Shown piece after piece: positions 8,072 to 18,295 of a DNA stretch of 64,000 nucleotides; position 1 is the first letter of the stretch; each line of letters starts with the position of its first letter. Source of the DNA: Parazoarcus communis. GTDB lineage: Bacteria > Pseudomonadota > Gammaproteobacteria > Burkholderiales > Rhodocyclaceae. A model generated the notes under the pieces. It did no database searches, was not told where the DNA came from, and was given only the letters and a program-made list of their open reading frames with translations. Made by a program: the position numbers and the translations under genes. The stretch is taken from positions 1,488,001 to 1,552,000 of the forward strand of contig NZ_CP022187.1 of the NCBI RefSeq assembly GCF_003111645.1, in the 5' to 3' direction.

Positions 8072-11065
8072 TCAAAGCGTCCGTGCAATTTCCTTGATCT
8101 CGAACACCTCGAGCTGGTCGCCTTCGTGAATGTCGTTGTAGTTCTTGAGCTGGAGACCGCATTCGTAGCCGAACTTGACCTCCTTGACATCGTCCTTGAA
8201 GCGCTTGAGCGATTCGAGCTCGCCCGACCACACGACCGTATGGTTGCGCAACAGACGCACGGAAGAACCGCGCTTGACCATGCCCTCGAGCACATAACAA
8301 CCGGCAACCGATCCAACACGGGAAATCGTGAAGACCTGGCGGATTTCCACCAGACCAATGATCTCCTCGCGCTTCTCCGGCGACAGCATGCCCGACAGCG
8401 CGGAACGCACCTCATCCACAGCATCGTAAATGATGTTGTAGTAGCGGATATCGACGCCAAAGGTCTCGGCCAGCTTGCGCGCACCGGCATCGGCACGCGT
8501 ATTGAAGCCGATGATCACCGCACCCGATGCCTGCGCCAGGTTCACATCCGATTCGGAAATGGCACCGACCGCTCCGTGAATGACGTTGACACGGACTTCG
8601 TCGTTAGAGAGCTTGACCAGCGACTGCACCAGCGCTTCCTGCGAACCCTGCACGTCGGCCTTGATGATGAGCGGGAGGCTCTTGACCTCGCCGTCCGACA
8701 TCTGCTCGAACATGCTTTCGAGCTTCGCCGCCTGCTGCTTGGCCAGCTTGACGTCGCGGAACTTGCCCTGACGGAAGAGCGCAATTTCGCGCGCCTTCTT
8801 TTCGTCGCCGAGCACGATCGCTTCATCGCCGGCTGCCGGCACGTCGGAGAGACCCAGGATTTCGACCGGAATCGAAGGACCTGCGGAATCGATCGCCTTG
8901 CCGTTCTCGTCGAGCATTGCACGGATGCGACCGAAAGTCGCACCCACGAGCAGCACGTCACCCTTGTGCAGGGTACCGGACAGAACCAGCATCGAAGCCA
9001 CCGGACCACGCCCCTTGTCGAGACGCGCTTCAACGATCAGGCCCTTGGCTGCAGATTCGACCGGTGCCGTCAGTTCGAGCACTTCGGCCTGCAGCAGCAG
9101 CGCTTCGAGCAGCGCATCCACGCCTTCGCCGCTCTTCGCGGAAACCGGCATGAACATGGTGTCGCCACCGTACTCTTCCGGGATCACGCTCTCGGCAACC
9201 AGTTCCTGCTTGACGCGCTCGAGGTTTGCCTCGGGCTTGTCGATCTTGGTGATCGCCACCACGACAGGCACGTTGGCGGCCTTGGCGTGGTGAATCGCTT
9301 CACGGGTCTGAGGCATCACGCCGTCGTCCGCAGCCACCACCAGAATGACGATGTCGGTCGCCTTCGCACCACGGGCACGCATGGCCGTAAAGGCTTCGTG
9401 ACCCGGGGTATCGAGGAAGGTGATCATGCCACGCGGCGTTTCCACGTGATACGCACCGATGTGCTGCGTAATGCCGCCATGCTCGCCGGCTGCAACCTTG
9501 GCGCGACGAATGTAGTCGAGCAGCGAGGTCTTGCCGTGGTCGACGTGACCCATCACGGTCACCACCGGCGCACGCGGCAGCACTGCCACATCCTTCTGCT
9601 CTTCGGTAACGTCGAGGAAGGCATCCGGGTCGTCGAGCTTTGCAGCAACAGCCTGGTGGCCCAGTTCTTCGACGATGATCATCGCCGTTTCCTGGTCCAG
9701 CACCTGGTTGATCGTGACCATCATGCCCATCTTCATGAGCGCCTTGATCACTTCGGTCGCCTTGACGGCCATCTTGTGGGCAAGATCGGCGACGGAAATG
9801 GTTTCCGGCACATGGATCTCACGCACGATCGGCTCGACAGGCGCCTGGAACGAGGTCTGGCGATCGTCCTGCTGATGGCGGCTGTGACGGCCACCACCCT
9901 TGGCACCGCGCCAGGCGTTGCCGGACGTCGATGCACCGACTTCGCCACGGGTCTTCAGACCACGACGCTTGCTGCTTTCGCTTTCACGAGCACCGCCGCG
10001 CTTGTTTGCCGAATCCTTGGTCTTGTCTTCGGTCTTCGCCGGCTTGTGCAGCGTACCGGAGGTCGACTTGGCGGGCTTCGCCGCCGCCGGACGCGCAGCT
10101 TCTTCCTTCGCCTTCTGCTCGGCGACGACACGCGCCTCTTCTTCAAGGCGGCGGTTTTCGGCTGCAGCCTTGGCGGCCTGCTCGCGCTCCTGGCGGGCAC
10201 GGATGTCGGCCTGCTGGCGCTCTACCAGTTCGCGGTGACGGCGCGATTCGCGCTCGCGCGCTGCAACCTCTTCGTCACTGATGATCTGGCTGATCGGGAC
10301 CGGACGGGAATGAACCATGGTCGGTGCCGGGCCGGCTTTCGGGGCCGCCTGGCGGTTGTCGCCGCCACGGGACGCGCCGCCGCGGCCATCGGCCTGCTTG
10401 CGGTCACCGCTCTTGCGATCATTGCCTTTACGATCACCGCCCTTGCGCTCGTCGTTCCTTGCTGCAGACGCAGCAGGTGCGGGCACAGGCGTGCTGACCG
10501 CGGGTTCAGGAGCAGCCACATCGGCCACGGGCTCGGCTGCAACCGCTTCGAAAGCGGCTTCCGCTACCGGCTCAGGCGCAACAACGGGCTCAGGCTCGGG
10601 TGCCGCCTCGACGACCGGAGGCGCCTCGGCAGGCGCAGGCTCGACGACGGGCGCCGGCGCGGCGACAGCCTCGACCGGTGCAACGGCTTCAACCTTCTCG
10701 GCCGGAGCCTGATCTTGCGCCGCAGCAGCCGTCGCCTCGACTGCCGTCGCTTCGCCACCTGCGGTGTCATCGCGCTTGACGAAGGTCCGCTTCTTGCGAA
10801 CTTCGACCTGCACGGTGCGCGCACGACCGGTAGAGTCGGTCGCACGGATCTCGGATGTCTGTTTGCGGGTCAGAGTGATCTTGCCCTTGGATTCGACGTC
10901 GCCATGCGCACGCCGAAGATATTCGAGCAGACGCGCCTTGTCCTGCTCGGTCAGCATATCGTTCGCACCGGTCTTCACGACACCGGCACTCTTCAACTGC
11001 TCGAGCAGCGCCGCCGCCGGCATTTTCAGTTCGCCGGCAAACTGGGTCACGCTCATTTGTTCCAT
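8072..11065 (-). CDS. infB: Translation initiation factor IF-2
   Basis: 997 residues from the ATG at 11065, which has a GGGAGG ribosome-binding site and lies 13 bases after nusA; an upstream in-frame start would overlap nusA and lacks family support. Domain order: N-terminal IF2_N ([21 protein letters not shown]), a long Ala/Pro/Glu-rich linker (~100-205) and a Lys/Arg-rich stretch, a second IF2_N-like block (~424-475), then the GTPase with GHVDHGKTS (506-514), DTPGHEAF and TKID, then the EF-Tu-like domains and C-terminal fMet-tRNA-binding domain. The protein is longer than E. coli IF-2 (890) because of the linker. Confidence 0.98.
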   Translation of the reverse strand: MEQMSVTQFAGELKMPAAALLEQLKSAGVVKTGANDMLTEQDKARLLEYLRRAHGDVESKGKITLTRKQTSEIRATDSTGRARTVQVEVRKKRTFVKRDDTAGGEATAVEATAAAAQDQAPAEKVEAVAPVEAVAAPAPVVEPAPAEAPPVVEAAPEPEPVVAPEPVAEAAFEAVAAEPVADVAAPEPAVSTPVPAPAASAARNDERKGGDRKGNDRKSGDRKQADGRGGASRGGDNRQAAPKAGPAPTMVHSRPVPISQIISDEEVAARERESRRHRELVERQQADIRARQEREQAAKAAAENRRLEEEARVVAEQKAKEEAARPAAAKPAKSTSGTLHKPAKTEDKTKDSANKRGGARESESSKRRGLKTRGEVGASTSGNAWRGAKGGGRHSRHQQDDRQTSFQAPVEPIVREIHVPETISVADLAHKMAVKATEVIKALMKMGMMVTINQVLDQETAMIIVEELGHQAVAAKLDDPDAFLDVTEEQKDVAVLPRAPVVTVMGHVDHGKTSLLDYIRRAKVAAGEHGGITQHIGAYHVETPRGMITFLDTPGHEAFTAMRARGAKATDIVILVVAADDGVMPQTREAIHHAKAANVPVVVAITKIDKPEANLERVKQELVAESVIPEEYGGDTMFMPVSAKSGEGVDALLEALLLQAEVLELTAPVESAAKGLIVEARLDKGRGPVASMLVLSGTLHKGDVLLVGATFGRIRAMLDENGKAIDSAGPSIPVEILGLSDVPAAGDEAIVLGDEKKAREIALFRQGKFRDVKLAKQQAAKLESMFEQMSDGEVKSLPLIIKADVQGSQEALVQSLVKLSNDEVRVNVIHGAVGAISESDVNLAQASGAVIIGFNTRADAGARKLAETFGVDIRYYNIIYDAVDEVRSALSGMLSPEKREEIIGLVEIRQVFTISRVGSVAGCYVLEGMVKRGSSVRLLRNHTVVWSGELESLKRFKDDVKEVKFGYECGLQLKNYNDIHEGDQLEVFEIKEIARTL

Positions 11066-11078
11066 TACTGCCCTCCCG

Positions 11079-12554
11079 TCATTCTTCGAACCAGTGGGCG
11101 CGCGCAACGGAAATCAGCGCCTTGGCTCGTTCGTCGTCGATCCCGGCCATCTCAACCAGCTCGTCGACCGCGAGGTCAGCCAGGTCGTCCCGGGTGCGAA
11201 TCTCATGACTCGCCAGCGTAGCGGCAAGCGCCTTGTCCATGCCATTGAGGTTCAACAGGTCGTCAGCGACGTTTTCCAGTTTTTCCTCGGTCACAATTGC
11301 TTCAGTCAGCAACACGTTGCGCGCACGGTTGCGCAACTCATTCACAGTGTCTTCGTCGAAGGACTCGATTTCGAGCATTTCGGCGAGCGGCACATAGGCA
11401 ATTTCCTCAAGCGAGGAGAAACCCTCGTCGATCAGGATATCGGCCAGCTCTTCATCCACATCAAGCTTGGCCATGAAGACCGAGCGCAAACCGCCGCGCT
11501 CTTCTTCCGACTTGGCGGCCGACTCCTGCTCGCTCATCAGATTGATGGTCCAGCCGGTCAGCTCGGACGCCAGCTTGACGTTCTGCCCGTTGCGACCGAT
11601 GGAGATGGCGAGATTGTTCTCGTCCACCACCACATCCATCGCGTGCGCTTCTTCGTCAACAACGATCGAAACCACTTCGGCGGGCTGCAGCGCCGAAACC
11701 ACGAACTGGGCCGGGTCGGCAGACCACACGATGATGTCGATCTGTTCGCCACCGATCTCGTTACGCACGGCGGTCACGCGCGAACCACGCAGACCGACGC
11801 AGGTGCCGATCGGATCGATACGCGGATCATTCGACTTGACGGCCACCTTCGCACGCAGACCGGGGTCACGTGCGCAGGCTTTCATCTCGAGCAGGCCGTC
11901 TTCAATCTCGGGCACTTCAAGCTCGAACAGCTTCATCAGGAATTCGGGCGCGGTGCGCGACAGGATGAGTTGCGGACCCCGCGCGCCACGATCGATCTTG
12001 AGCAGATACGCCCGGACGCGGTCACCCACGCGCAGGTTCTCGCGCGGAATGTGCTGATCACGCGGCAGCACGGCTTCCATCCGGCCCACTTCGATGATCG
12101 CATTGCCCCGCTCCATGCGTTTGATCGCACCGGAAACCAGGAATTCCTTGCGTTCAAGGAAGTCGTTCAGCACCTGCTCGCGCTCGGCATCGCGAATTTT
12201 CTGCAGAATGACCTGCTTCGCAGCCTGGGCACCGATACGGCCGAAGTCGATCGGCTCGAGCGCTTCCTCGATGTAATCACCCAGCTCGACGTCGGCCTTG
12301 ACCTCGCGCGCATCGATGATGCCCATCTCGGCCTCATCGTTGGTCACGTCCTCGTCGAGCATGACCACCCAGCGACGAACCGACTCGTAATCGCCGGTAT
12401 CGCGATTGATGCTGACGACAACGTCGGCATCGTCATGAACGCGCTTTTTGGTCGCGGAGGCAAGCGCCGACTCGAGCGCGGCGAACACGATGTCTTTGGC
12501 AACGTTCTTTTCACGTGCCAGCGCATCCACAAGCAGCAGAATTTCGCGGCTCAT
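11079..12554 (-). CDS. nusA: Transcription termination/antitermination protein NusA
   Basis: 491 residues. It binds RNA polymerase and modulates pausing, termination and antitermination. It has the N-terminal RNAP-binding domain ([18 protein letters not shown]), an S1 domain, two KH domains ([21 protein letters not shown] and the block [18 protein letters not shown]), and C-terminal acidic helical repeats ending near VARAHWFEE. It sits between rimP and infB, as in most bacteria. Confidence 0.98.
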   Translation of the reverse strand: MSREILLLVDALAREKNVAKDIVFAALESALASATKKRVHDDADVVVSINRDTGDYESVRRWVVMLDEDVTNDEAEMGIIDAREVKADVELGDYIEEALEPIDFGRIGAQAAKQVILQKIRDAEREQVLNDFLERKEFLVSGAIKRMERGNAIIEVGRMEAVLPRDQHIPRENLRVGDRVRAYLLKIDRGARGPQLILSRTAPEFLMKLFELEVPEIEDGLLEMKACARDPGLRAKVAVKSNDPRIDPIGTCVGLRGSRVTAVRNEIGGEQIDIIVWSADPAQFVVSALQPAEVVSIVVDEEAHAMDVVVDENNLAISIGRNGQNVKLASELTGWTINLMSEQESAAKSEEERGGLRSVFMAKLDVDEELADILIDEGFSSLEEIAYVPLAEMLEIESFDEDTVNELRNRARNVLLTEAIVTEEKLENVADDLLNLNGMDKALAATLASHEIRTRDDLADLAVDELVEMAGIDDERAKALISVARAHWFEE

Positions 12555-12581
12555 TTCAGTAAAACCTCCACATCCAGAGTC

Positions 12582-13016
12582 TCAGAATTTCGGAACAAGG
12601 CGTGCCTTCTCGATATCAGCATAGGGCAGGCTCAGTTCGCCCTTTTCAGTCGTGAGCAGCACCTCGCCGTCACGCACACCCTGAAGCACGCCTACAAAAT
12701 TTCGTTGATTGCCGATTGGCAGGGACAGTCGCAACTGGATCTCGTGCCCGGCAAAGCGCTCGAAATCAACCAGCTTCTTGAGCGGCCGATCGAGCCCCGG
12801 GGACGACACTTCGAGCCGGTCGTAATCGATATTCTCGACTTCGAAAACCCGGGTCAGCTGGTTACTGACGGTCGCGCAATCATCCACGTTGATACCACGC
12901 TCGATATCGATGAAGACGCGAAAAAGCCGCCCCTTGGGCGACAATTCAAGGTCAACCAGCTCGTACCCGAGCCCACTGACCACTTGCTCAACCAGACTTC
13001 CCAGATCCACCCGCAT
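12582..13016 (-). CDS. rimP: Ribosome maturation factor RimP
   Basis: 144 residues from the ATG at 13016 (MRVDLGSLVEQVVSGLGYEL); the frame stays open upstream for 55 codons, but that stretch is the transcribed leader with a terminator-like hairpin. RimP is needed for 30S assembly. The block VSSPGLDRPL is diagnostic. First gene of the rimP-nusA-infB-rbfA-truB operon. Confidence 0.96.
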   Translation of the reverse strand: MRVDLGSLVEQVVSGLGYELVDLELSPKGRLFRVFIDIERGINVDDCATVSNQLTRVFEVENIDYDRLEVSSPGLDRPLKKLVDFERFAGHEIQLRLSLPIGNQRNFVGVLQGVRDGEVLLTTEKGELSLPYADIEKARLVPKF

Positions 13017-13039
13017 ACTCACGCCATCCGCGACTACAA

Positions 13040-13063
13040 ATAAAAAATGGGCAAAAAGCCCAT
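13040..13063 (-). terminator. Terminator-like hairpin (attenuator) in the rimP leader
   Basis: On the minus strand a perfect ATGGGC / GCCCAT stem with a five-T loop is followed by TTTTTTATTT. It lies 24 bases upstream of the rimP start and downstream of the operon promoter, so it is placed to act as an attenuator rather than as the end of another gene. Confidence 0.6.
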
Positions 13064-13085
13064 CCCTGTTGACCCCAACCGGAGA

Positions 13086-13116
13086 ATCGGGCTCCCCATT
13101 ATTGGGAGCACCCGAT
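13086..13116 (-). promoter_or_regulatory. Leader stem-loop upstream of the rimP attenuator
   Basis: Outer arms ATCGGG/CCCGAT and inner arms CTCCC/GGGAG form an extended hairpin with a two-base bulge. It is separated from the terminator-like hairpin by about 22 bases. It could be a NusA-responsive or pause element, but nothing in the sequence proves a role. Confidence 0.45.
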
Positions 13117-13127
13117 AAAGCCCGCCG

Positions 13128-13157
13128 AGTATAGCGCGAAAAGCCCGCGACGGGCAA
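13128..13157 (-). promoter_or_regulatory. Sigma-70 promoter of the rimP-nusA-infB operon
   Basis: On the minus strand TTGCCC (13152-13157) and TATACT (13128-13133) have an 18-base spacer. Transcription from here would give a leader of roughly 105 bases before rimP, containing both hairpins described. Confidence 0.65.
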
Positions 13158-13271
13158 ACCGGCACAATTCATGCACGGCATGCCCGACGGGCTGCAAACC
13201 TGGCGGATCGATCCTTACCCAAGTGGCAGGCTGTCATGCACCTCGCAGCAGTTGTTCTCGCGCGCGAACGC

Positions 13272-14321
13272 TCAGGCACGCGGCGCAGTGCGCCGCAACT
13301 TGGGCGGTTGCGCCTTGCCCGGCGGCCCCTGCTTTGGCGGGGGCGGCGGCAGGCCGGCAAGCTTGCACACCTCGACCTCGGGCATTTCCATCCACATCCC
13401 GCGCTTTAGCCGTGAAGGCAGTTCGACCGGACCGTAACGCACCCGTATCAGCCGGCTCACGGTGAGTCCGATCGCCTCGAACATGCGCCGGACCTCGCGA
13501 TTACGCCCCTCCGAGAGCGTCACGTGATACCAGTGATTCACCCCCTCGCCACCAGCAGCCTGCAGGGAGTTGAAGCGGGCCGGACCATCGTCGAGCACAA
13601 CGCCGTCAACCAGTTGACGCGCCTGCTCTTCAGTCAGCTCGCCCAGCAGACGGACCGCGTACTGCCGGTCGATCTCATAGCGCGGGTGCATCAGCTTGTT
13701 GGCGAGATCGCCATCACTGGTAAACAGCAGCAAACCCGAGGTATTGAAGTCCAGACGCCCCACTGCGAGCCAGCGCCCCTTGCGCAGGACCGGCAGGCGC
13801 TCGAACACTGTCGGGCGCCCTTCAGGGTCGTCACGCGAAACGATCTCGCCCTCGGGCTTGTGATAGATCAGAACCCGCGGCGTGCGCTGCACGAAGCGCA
13901 GCGGAATCAGCTTGCCGTTGAGCTTGACCCGGTCACCCGGCCCGATCTTCTGCCCGAGCGCTGCGGGCAGACCATTGACCGAGATACGACCTGCAACCAC
14001 GAGCTCTTCGATCTCGCGGCGCGAAGCCACGCCGGCCTGAGCCAGCACCTTCTGCAGACGCTCGGGTTCGGTGAAGGTCGCCGGACCATTCTGGGCGGGA
14101 CCACGGCGGCGCTCCCGCCCCGGCCCTTCGAGGGTCATGCCTTCAGGCGTACCCAGCGCGGACTTGTGCGCGTCCGGGCGCATGGCGGGACGACGGTCCT
14201 CGTCCACGAATTCATCGGGCGCGTCGCGGCGCCCACCCTGGCGGGGCTGATGCCGTCCCTGCTCAGTCGGTTTCTTGGTCGGCGGCCGCAGCGGCCGATT
14301 GGATTTGCGTGGTGTCGACAA
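13272..14321 (-). CDS. rluB: 23S rRNA pseudouridine(2605) synthase RluB
   Basis: An S4 RNA-binding domain ([21 protein letters not shown]) is followed by the pseudouridine synthase core with [17 protein letters not shown], which contains the catalytic Asp, and the RluB/E/F-type [15 protein letters not shown] motif. The C-terminus is a Pro/Lys/Arg tail. The start is uncertain: the frame overlaps the end of scpB, and the first candidates are a TTG at 14321 (AAGGA nearby; 349 residues) and an ATG at 14183. The Arg/Pro-rich N-terminal extension resembles other betaproteobacterial RluB proteins. Confidence 0.9.
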   Translation of the reverse strand: MSTPRKSNRPLRPPTKKPTEQGRHQPRQGGRRDAPDEFVDEDRRPAMRPDAHKSALGTPEGMTLEGPGRERRRGPAQNGPATFTEPERLQKVLAQAGVASRREIEELVVAGRISVNGLPAALGQKIGPGDRVKLNGKLIPLRFVQRTPRVLIYHKPEGEIVSRDDPEGRPTVFERLPVLRKGRWLAVGRLDFNTSGLLLFTSDGDLANKLMHPRYEIDRQYAVRLLGELTEEQARQLVDGVVLDDGPARFNSLQAAGGEGVNHWYHVTLSEGRNREVRRMFEAIGLTVSRLIRVRYGPVELPSRLKRGMWMEMPEVEVCKLAGLPPPPPKQGPPGKAQPPKLRRTAPRA

Positions 14322-14865
14322 GATCCATGATCCTTTCGATTTCAGTGAGAGCCGGCAGCTCGGTGAGGCTGCGCAGACCCATATCATCCAGGAAACGTCG
14401 CGTGGTCGCGAACAACGCCGGCCTGCCGGGCGTGTCGCGATGACCGACAACGTCGATCCATCCCCGCGATTCCAGGGTTTTCAGTACGCCAGGGGAGACC
14501 GTGACACCGCGAATATCCTCGATGTCGCCACGGGTTACCGGCTGGCGGTAGGCAATGATTGCCAATGTTTCCATGACCGCACGCGAATAACGCGGCGGTT
14601 TTTCCTCCTTCAGGCGATCCAGGTACACCTGGAATGCAGGGCGCGTCTGAAAACGCCAGCCGCCGGCCAGTTGCACCAGCTCGACGCCGCGCTCCGACGC
14701 ATCCCAGTCGTTGCGCAGCTCGTCGAGCAGACGCCGCACCAGATCCGGTCCCGGATCTTCGTCGAACAGCCCGCGCAGGACGCCCACCGTCAACGGTGCG
14801 GGCGTCGCCAGCAATGCCGTTTCGATGATGCGTTTGCACAGTTCAGGCGTTGTCGCGCGATCCAT
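14263..14865 (-). CDS. scpB: Segregation and condensation protein B
   Basis: 200 residues with two winged-helix domains typical of ScpB, the kleisin-associated subunit of the SMC-ScpAB condensin. The conserved stretch [20 protein letters not shown] (residues ~92-111) and DIEDIRGV is diagnostic. It overlaps scpA by 23 bases upstream and rluB downstream, so the three genes are probably cotranscribed and coupled. The tail after residue ~185 is Ala/Gln-rich and unstructured. Confidence 0.96.
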   Translation of the reverse strand: MDRATTPELCKRIIETALLATPAPLTVGVLRGLFDEDPGPDLVRRLLDELRNDWDASERGVELVQLAGGWRFQTRPAFQVYLDRLKEEKPPRYSRAVMETLAIIAYRQPVTRGDIEDIRGVTVSPGVLKTLESRGWIDVVGHRDTPGRPALFATTRRFLDDMGLRSLTELPALTEIERIMDLVDTTQIQSAAAAADQETD

Positions 14866-15682
14866 CAGCCAGTTTCACGTATATCGGCGCAAAGGCCTCG
14901 TTCTGCGTGACATCGACCAGTCGTTCCTTGACCAGTTCGAGCACCGCCAAAAAGCTCACCACCAGGCCGGCCGCACCCAGCTCCGGCTCGAACAGCGTAT
15001 CGAAGACCACGAAATCGCCGCCCCCCAGCTTGCGCAGGATCGACGTCATGTGCTCGCGAACGGACAGCTGCTCGCGCCCTACCCGGTGATTCTGGGTCAG
15101 CCGGGCCTTCTTCATGATGCGCAACCAGGACAGCTGCAGATCGTGCAGGCTGACCTCGGGCAGGCGCTCGACCACCTTCTCGGCGACAAACACGCTCACC
15201 CACTCGAAATCGCGCTCGACCCGCGGCATGGCATCGAGGCGCGCCGCGGCAAGTTTGGTCTGCTCGTACTCGAGCAGCCTGCGCACCAGTTCGGCGCGCG
15301 GATCTTCTTCTTCGGCATCGTCCCGCGGCGGACGCGGCAGCAGCATGCGTGACTTGATCTCGAGCAGCATCGCTGCCATCAGGAGATAGTCTGCAGCCAG
15401 ATCGAGGTTGCTGGCACGCATCGCTTCGACGTACGTCAGATACTGAACCGTCAACGGCGCCATCGGAATGTCGAGAACGTTGAGGTTGGCCTTGCGGATC
15501 AGATACAGCAGCAAATCCAGCGGCCCCTCGAACGCATCAAGGATGATCTGCAGTGCGTCGGGCGGAATATACAGGTCTTTCGGCATTTCGAGCATGGGCT
15601 CGCCGTAAAGACGTGCGATTGTCGCCACATCCTCGACCGTTTCGATCGGGACCAGTGGCAGCGGCAGCGTCGCTTCAGTCAT
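14843..15682 (-). CDS. scpA: Segregation and condensation protein A (kleisin)
   Basis: 279 residues. N-terminal SMC-binding helices contain [21 protein letters not shown] (~52-72) and the [22 protein letters not shown] stretch. The central region is acidic and variable and the C-terminal winged helix ends in a short tail. It bridges the heads of SMC with ScpB. Gene order trpS-scpA-scpB-rluB on one strand with overlaps supports an operon. Confidence 0.96.
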   Translation of the reverse strand: MTEATLPLPLVPIETVEDVATIARLYGEPMLEMPKDLYIPPDALQIILDAFEGPLDLLLYLIRKANLNVLDIPMAPLTVQYLTYVEAMRASNLDLAADYLLMAAMLLEIKSRMLLPRPPRDDAEEEDPRAELVRRLLEYEQTKLAAARLDAMPRVERDFEWVSVFVAEKVVERLPEVSLHDLQLSWLRIMKKARLTQNHRVGREQLSVREHMTSILRKLGGGDFVVFDTLFEPELGAAGLVVSFLAVLELVKERLVDVTQNEAFAPIYVKLADGSRDNA

Positions 15683-15726
15683 TGCGAAGCATGCGGTTCC
15701 CGACGTCGAAACTCAGCACGATCCAC

Positions 15727-16929
15727 TCACCCGTAGCTCAAGCCCATTGCTTCGCGCACATCCCGCATCGTCTCCTGGGCAAGCTTGCGCGCGCGCTCGC
15801 AGCCATCGGCAAGAATGTTGCGCACCAGCGACGGGTCCTCGATATAGGGACGCGCACGCTCGCGCAAACCCGCCTGTTCCTTGATCACCGCATCGACAAC
15901 CGGCTGCTTGCATTCGATGCAGCCGATCCCCGCACTGCGGCAGCCATTCTGCACCCAGTCGCGGGTCGATTCGTCCGAATAGACAACATGAAACTGCCAC
16001 ACCGGGCACTTATCCGGATCACCCGGATCGGTGCGCCGCGCACGGGCAGGATCGGTTTGCATGGTGCGTATCTTGCGCGCCACGCTGTCGTCGTCCTCGC
16101 GCAGGAAAATCGTGTTGTTGTGAGACTTCGACATCTTCTGCCCATCGAGACCCGGTATGCGCGGGGCATCGGTCAGCAGGGCGTCCGGCTCGACCAGGAT
16201 CATCTTGCCGTTGCCTTCGAGGTAACCGTAGAGACGCTCACGGTCACCGAGGCTCAGGTTCTGTGTTTCCTCGAGCAAGGCCTTGGCCTGTTCGAGTGCA
16301 TCCCCTTCGCCGTCCTGCTGGAAGCGGACGCGCAATTCGGCATACATGCGGGCACGCCGGGAGCCGAGCTTGCGCACCGCATCCCTGGCCTTGTCCTCGA
16401 ACCCGGGCTCGCGACCGTAAAGGTGATTGAAGCGCCGCGCCACTTCGCGCGTCATCTCGACATGCGGCACCTGGTCCTCACCCACCGGCACGGTATCGGC
16501 GCGATAGATCAGGATGTCAGCCGCCTGCAGCAGGGGATAACCGAGAAAGCCGTAAGTCCCGAGATCCTTGCCACTGAGCCTGTCCTGCTGATCCTTGTAG
16601 CTCGGCACACGCTCAAGCCAGCCCAGCGGGCACATCATCGACAGCAGCAGATGCAGCTCCGCATGCTCGGGCACGCGCGACTGGATGAACAGCGTTGCCT
16701 GCGACGGATCGACGCCGGCTGCGAGCCAGTCGATCAGCATCTCCCAAACATGGTCTTCGATCACCGCCGGGGTATCGTAGGCGGTGGTCAGTGCATGCCA
16801 GTCGGCAGCGAAGAACAGGCAGGGATGCTCCTCCTGCAGCTTGACCCAGTTCTTGAGCACTCCGTGGTAATGACCGAGATGCAGACGCCCGGTCGGGCGC
16901 ATGCCGGAGAGAACGCGTTCAGCGTACAT
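15727..16929 (-). CDS. trpS: Tryptophan--tRNA ligase
   Basis: 400 residues. Class I aminoacyl-tRNA synthetase with the HIGH-like motif LHLGHYHG (residues 16-23) and KMSKS in GLDGQKMSKSHNN. It is longer than E. coli TrpS (334) and belongs to the ~400-residue proteobacterial variety. It contains a cysteine-bearing insertion (CPVWQFH then GCRSAGIGCIECK) after the KMSKS loop, known in this subgroup. It lies 8 bases after the M50 protease gene and 44 bases before scpA. Confidence 0.95.
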   Translation of the reverse strand: MYAERVLSGMRPTGRLHLGHYHGVLKNWVKLQEEHPCLFFAADWHALTTAYDTPAVIEDHVWEMLIDWLAAGVDPSQATLFIQSRVPEHAELHLLLSMMCPLGWLERVPSYKDQQDRLSGKDLGTYGFLGYPLLQAADILIYRADTVPVGEDQVPHVEMTREVARRFNHLYGREPGFEDKARDAVRKLGSRRARMYAELRVRFQQDGEGDALEQAKALLEETQNLSLGDRERLYGYLEGNGKMILVEPDALLTDAPRIPGLDGQKMSKSHNNTIFLREDDDSVARKIRTMQTDPARARRTDPGDPDKCPVWQFHVVYSDESTRDWVQNGCRSAGIGCIECKQPVVDAVIKEQAGLRERARPYIEDPSLVRNILADGCERARKLAQETMRDVREAMGLSYG

Positions 16930-16937
16930 GGCAGGTC

Positions 16938-17597
16938 TTAGATTCCGAAAATCAGGGCGAGAAAAAAGCGGAACATGGCGAGCATGGGCCCCAGAATGGC
17001 GCCCAGCAAACCGCTAAACAGCAACAGCAGAAGAATAGGAAAACCGAAGGGCTCGATGCGCGAGAAGTGCCACGCAAGGCGACCGGGCAGCAGGCTGACT
17101 GCGATGCGCCCCCCATCGAGCGGCGGAATCGGCAGCAGGTTGAGCAACATCAGCACGCCGTTGATCTGCATGCCCGCATCCGCCATTTTCATCATCGGAA
17201 TGGTGAAGGCACCCTGCGGCGAGCTGATCGCAAGCTTGAACAGCAGCGCCCAGCCGATGGCCATTGCCAGGTTGGCACCCGGCCCGGCCGCCGCGACCCA
17301 CAGCATGTCTGCCTTGGGGCGCCGCAAACGGCCAAAGTCGACCGGGACCGGCTTGGCCCAGCCAAAAAGAATGCCGCCTCCGCCGAACAGAACACTCAGG
17401 CCAAGGATACCTGCGGGGACCAGCACAGTACCGACCGGATCGATGTGTCGCAGGGGATTGAGCGTGATGCGCCCGGCCCGGTCTGCCGTTGGATCGCCGA
17501 AATAGCGGGCCACATAGCCATGCGCCGCTTCGTGCAGCGTAATGGCGAGCAACACCGGCAAGGCCCAGATGGCCAGATTAGATATCAGCGATTCCAT
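16938..17597 (-). CDS. Site-2 protease-family (M50) membrane metalloprotease
   Basis: 219 residues, strongly hydrophobic with about six membrane segments. The zinc motif HEAAHGYVARYFGD (HExxH with residues HEAAH at ~22-26) and the second ligand motif NLLPIPPLDGGRI are those of the rhomboid-like YwhC/Rip3-type M50B peptidases. These small stand-alone S2P proteins lack PDZ or CBS domains, and their substrates are mostly unknown. Clustered with trpS and yciO, as is common in betaproteobacteria. Confidence 0.9.
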   Translation of the reverse strand: MESLISNLAIWALPVLLAITLHEAAHGYVARYFGDPTADRAGRITLNPLRHIDPVGTVLVPAGILGLSVLFGGGGILFGWAKPVPVDFGRLRRPKADMLWVAAAGPGANLAMAIGWALLFKLAISSPQGAFTIPMMKMADAGMQINGVLMLLNLLPIPPLDGGRIAVSLLPGRLAWHFSRIEPFGFPILLLLLFSGLLGAILGPMLAMFRFFLALIFGI

Positions 17598-17639
17598 GAA
17601 AGCGGGAGCACAAAGCAGCGCATTCTAGCAGAGCCGGCC

Positions 17640-18272
17640 CTAGTCCTCCTCAATCCCGAAGGGGGCCAGATCGCCCCGACCTGCGCGCACCAGGGTCGGG
17701 CCGCCGCCGGTGAGGTCGATCACCGTGGTTGCCTCGGGACCGCAAAAGCCCGCTTCGATGACGAGATCGACCTGTTTTTCAAGGCGATCACGAATCTCCT
17801 CGGGGTCGGTCAGGGGCAGATCTTCGTCCGGCAGCAGAAGCGTGGACGACAGCATCGGCTCGTCCAGTTCGGCAAGCAGCGCCGAGACGACCGCATGCTC
17901 TGGAACCCTCAGACCGATCGTTTTTCGCTTTGGATGCAGCAGGCGTCGGGGCAGCTCGCGCGTACCTTCGAGAATGAACGTATAGGGCCCGGGGGTCGTC
18001 GCCTTGAGCAGGCGGTACTGGGTGTTATCCACCCTGGCGTAGGTCGAGATCTCCGACAGGTCGCGGCACAGCAGGGTGAAGTGATGACGATCGTCCACAC
18101 CACGGATGCGCCGGATGCGCTCAAGCAGCGAGGCGTCGCCCGTCAGCCCGCCGAGGGCGTACGCGGAATCGGTCGGAAAAGCGACGAGCCCTCCGCCGCG
18201 AATGATCTCGGCGGCCTGACGGATCAGGCGGGCCTGGGGTTGCTCCGGATGGAGCGAGAAAAATTGAGCCAT
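17640..18272 (-). CDS. yciO: YciO-family (Sua5/YrdC-like) RNA/nucleotide-binding protein
   Basis: 210 residues aligning end-to-end with E. coli YciO: MAQFFSLHPEQPQARLI at the start, FPTDSAYALGG, and PRRLLHPKRKTIGLRVP in the middle. The fold is that of L-threonylcarbamoyladenylate synthase (TsaC/Sua5), which makes the t6A precursor, but YciO is a separate clade with little or no complementing activity. Likely nucleotide- or RNA-binding. It is 24 bases downstream of the PHP phosphoesterase gene, the same pairing as yciO-rnm in E. coli. Confidence 0.9.
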   Translation of the reverse strand: MAQFFSLHPEQPQARLIRQAAEIIRGGGLVAFPTDSAYALGGLTGDASLLERIRRIRGVDDRHHFTLLCRDLSEISTYARVDNTQYRLLKATTPGPYTFILEGTRELPRRLLHPKRKTIGLRVPEHAVVSALLAELDEPMLSSTLLLPDEDLPLTDPEEIRDRLEKQVDLVIEAGFCGPEATTVIDLTGGGPTLVRAGRGDLAPFGIEED

Positions 18273-18295
18273 ATGCCTTTCTTGTTTTCAGTCGT

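Noticed and set aside
8126-11221. A 1031-codon frame antisense to infB.
   Set aside because: Shadow of the IF-2 gene; Arg/Leu/His-rich, no start signal, no domain.
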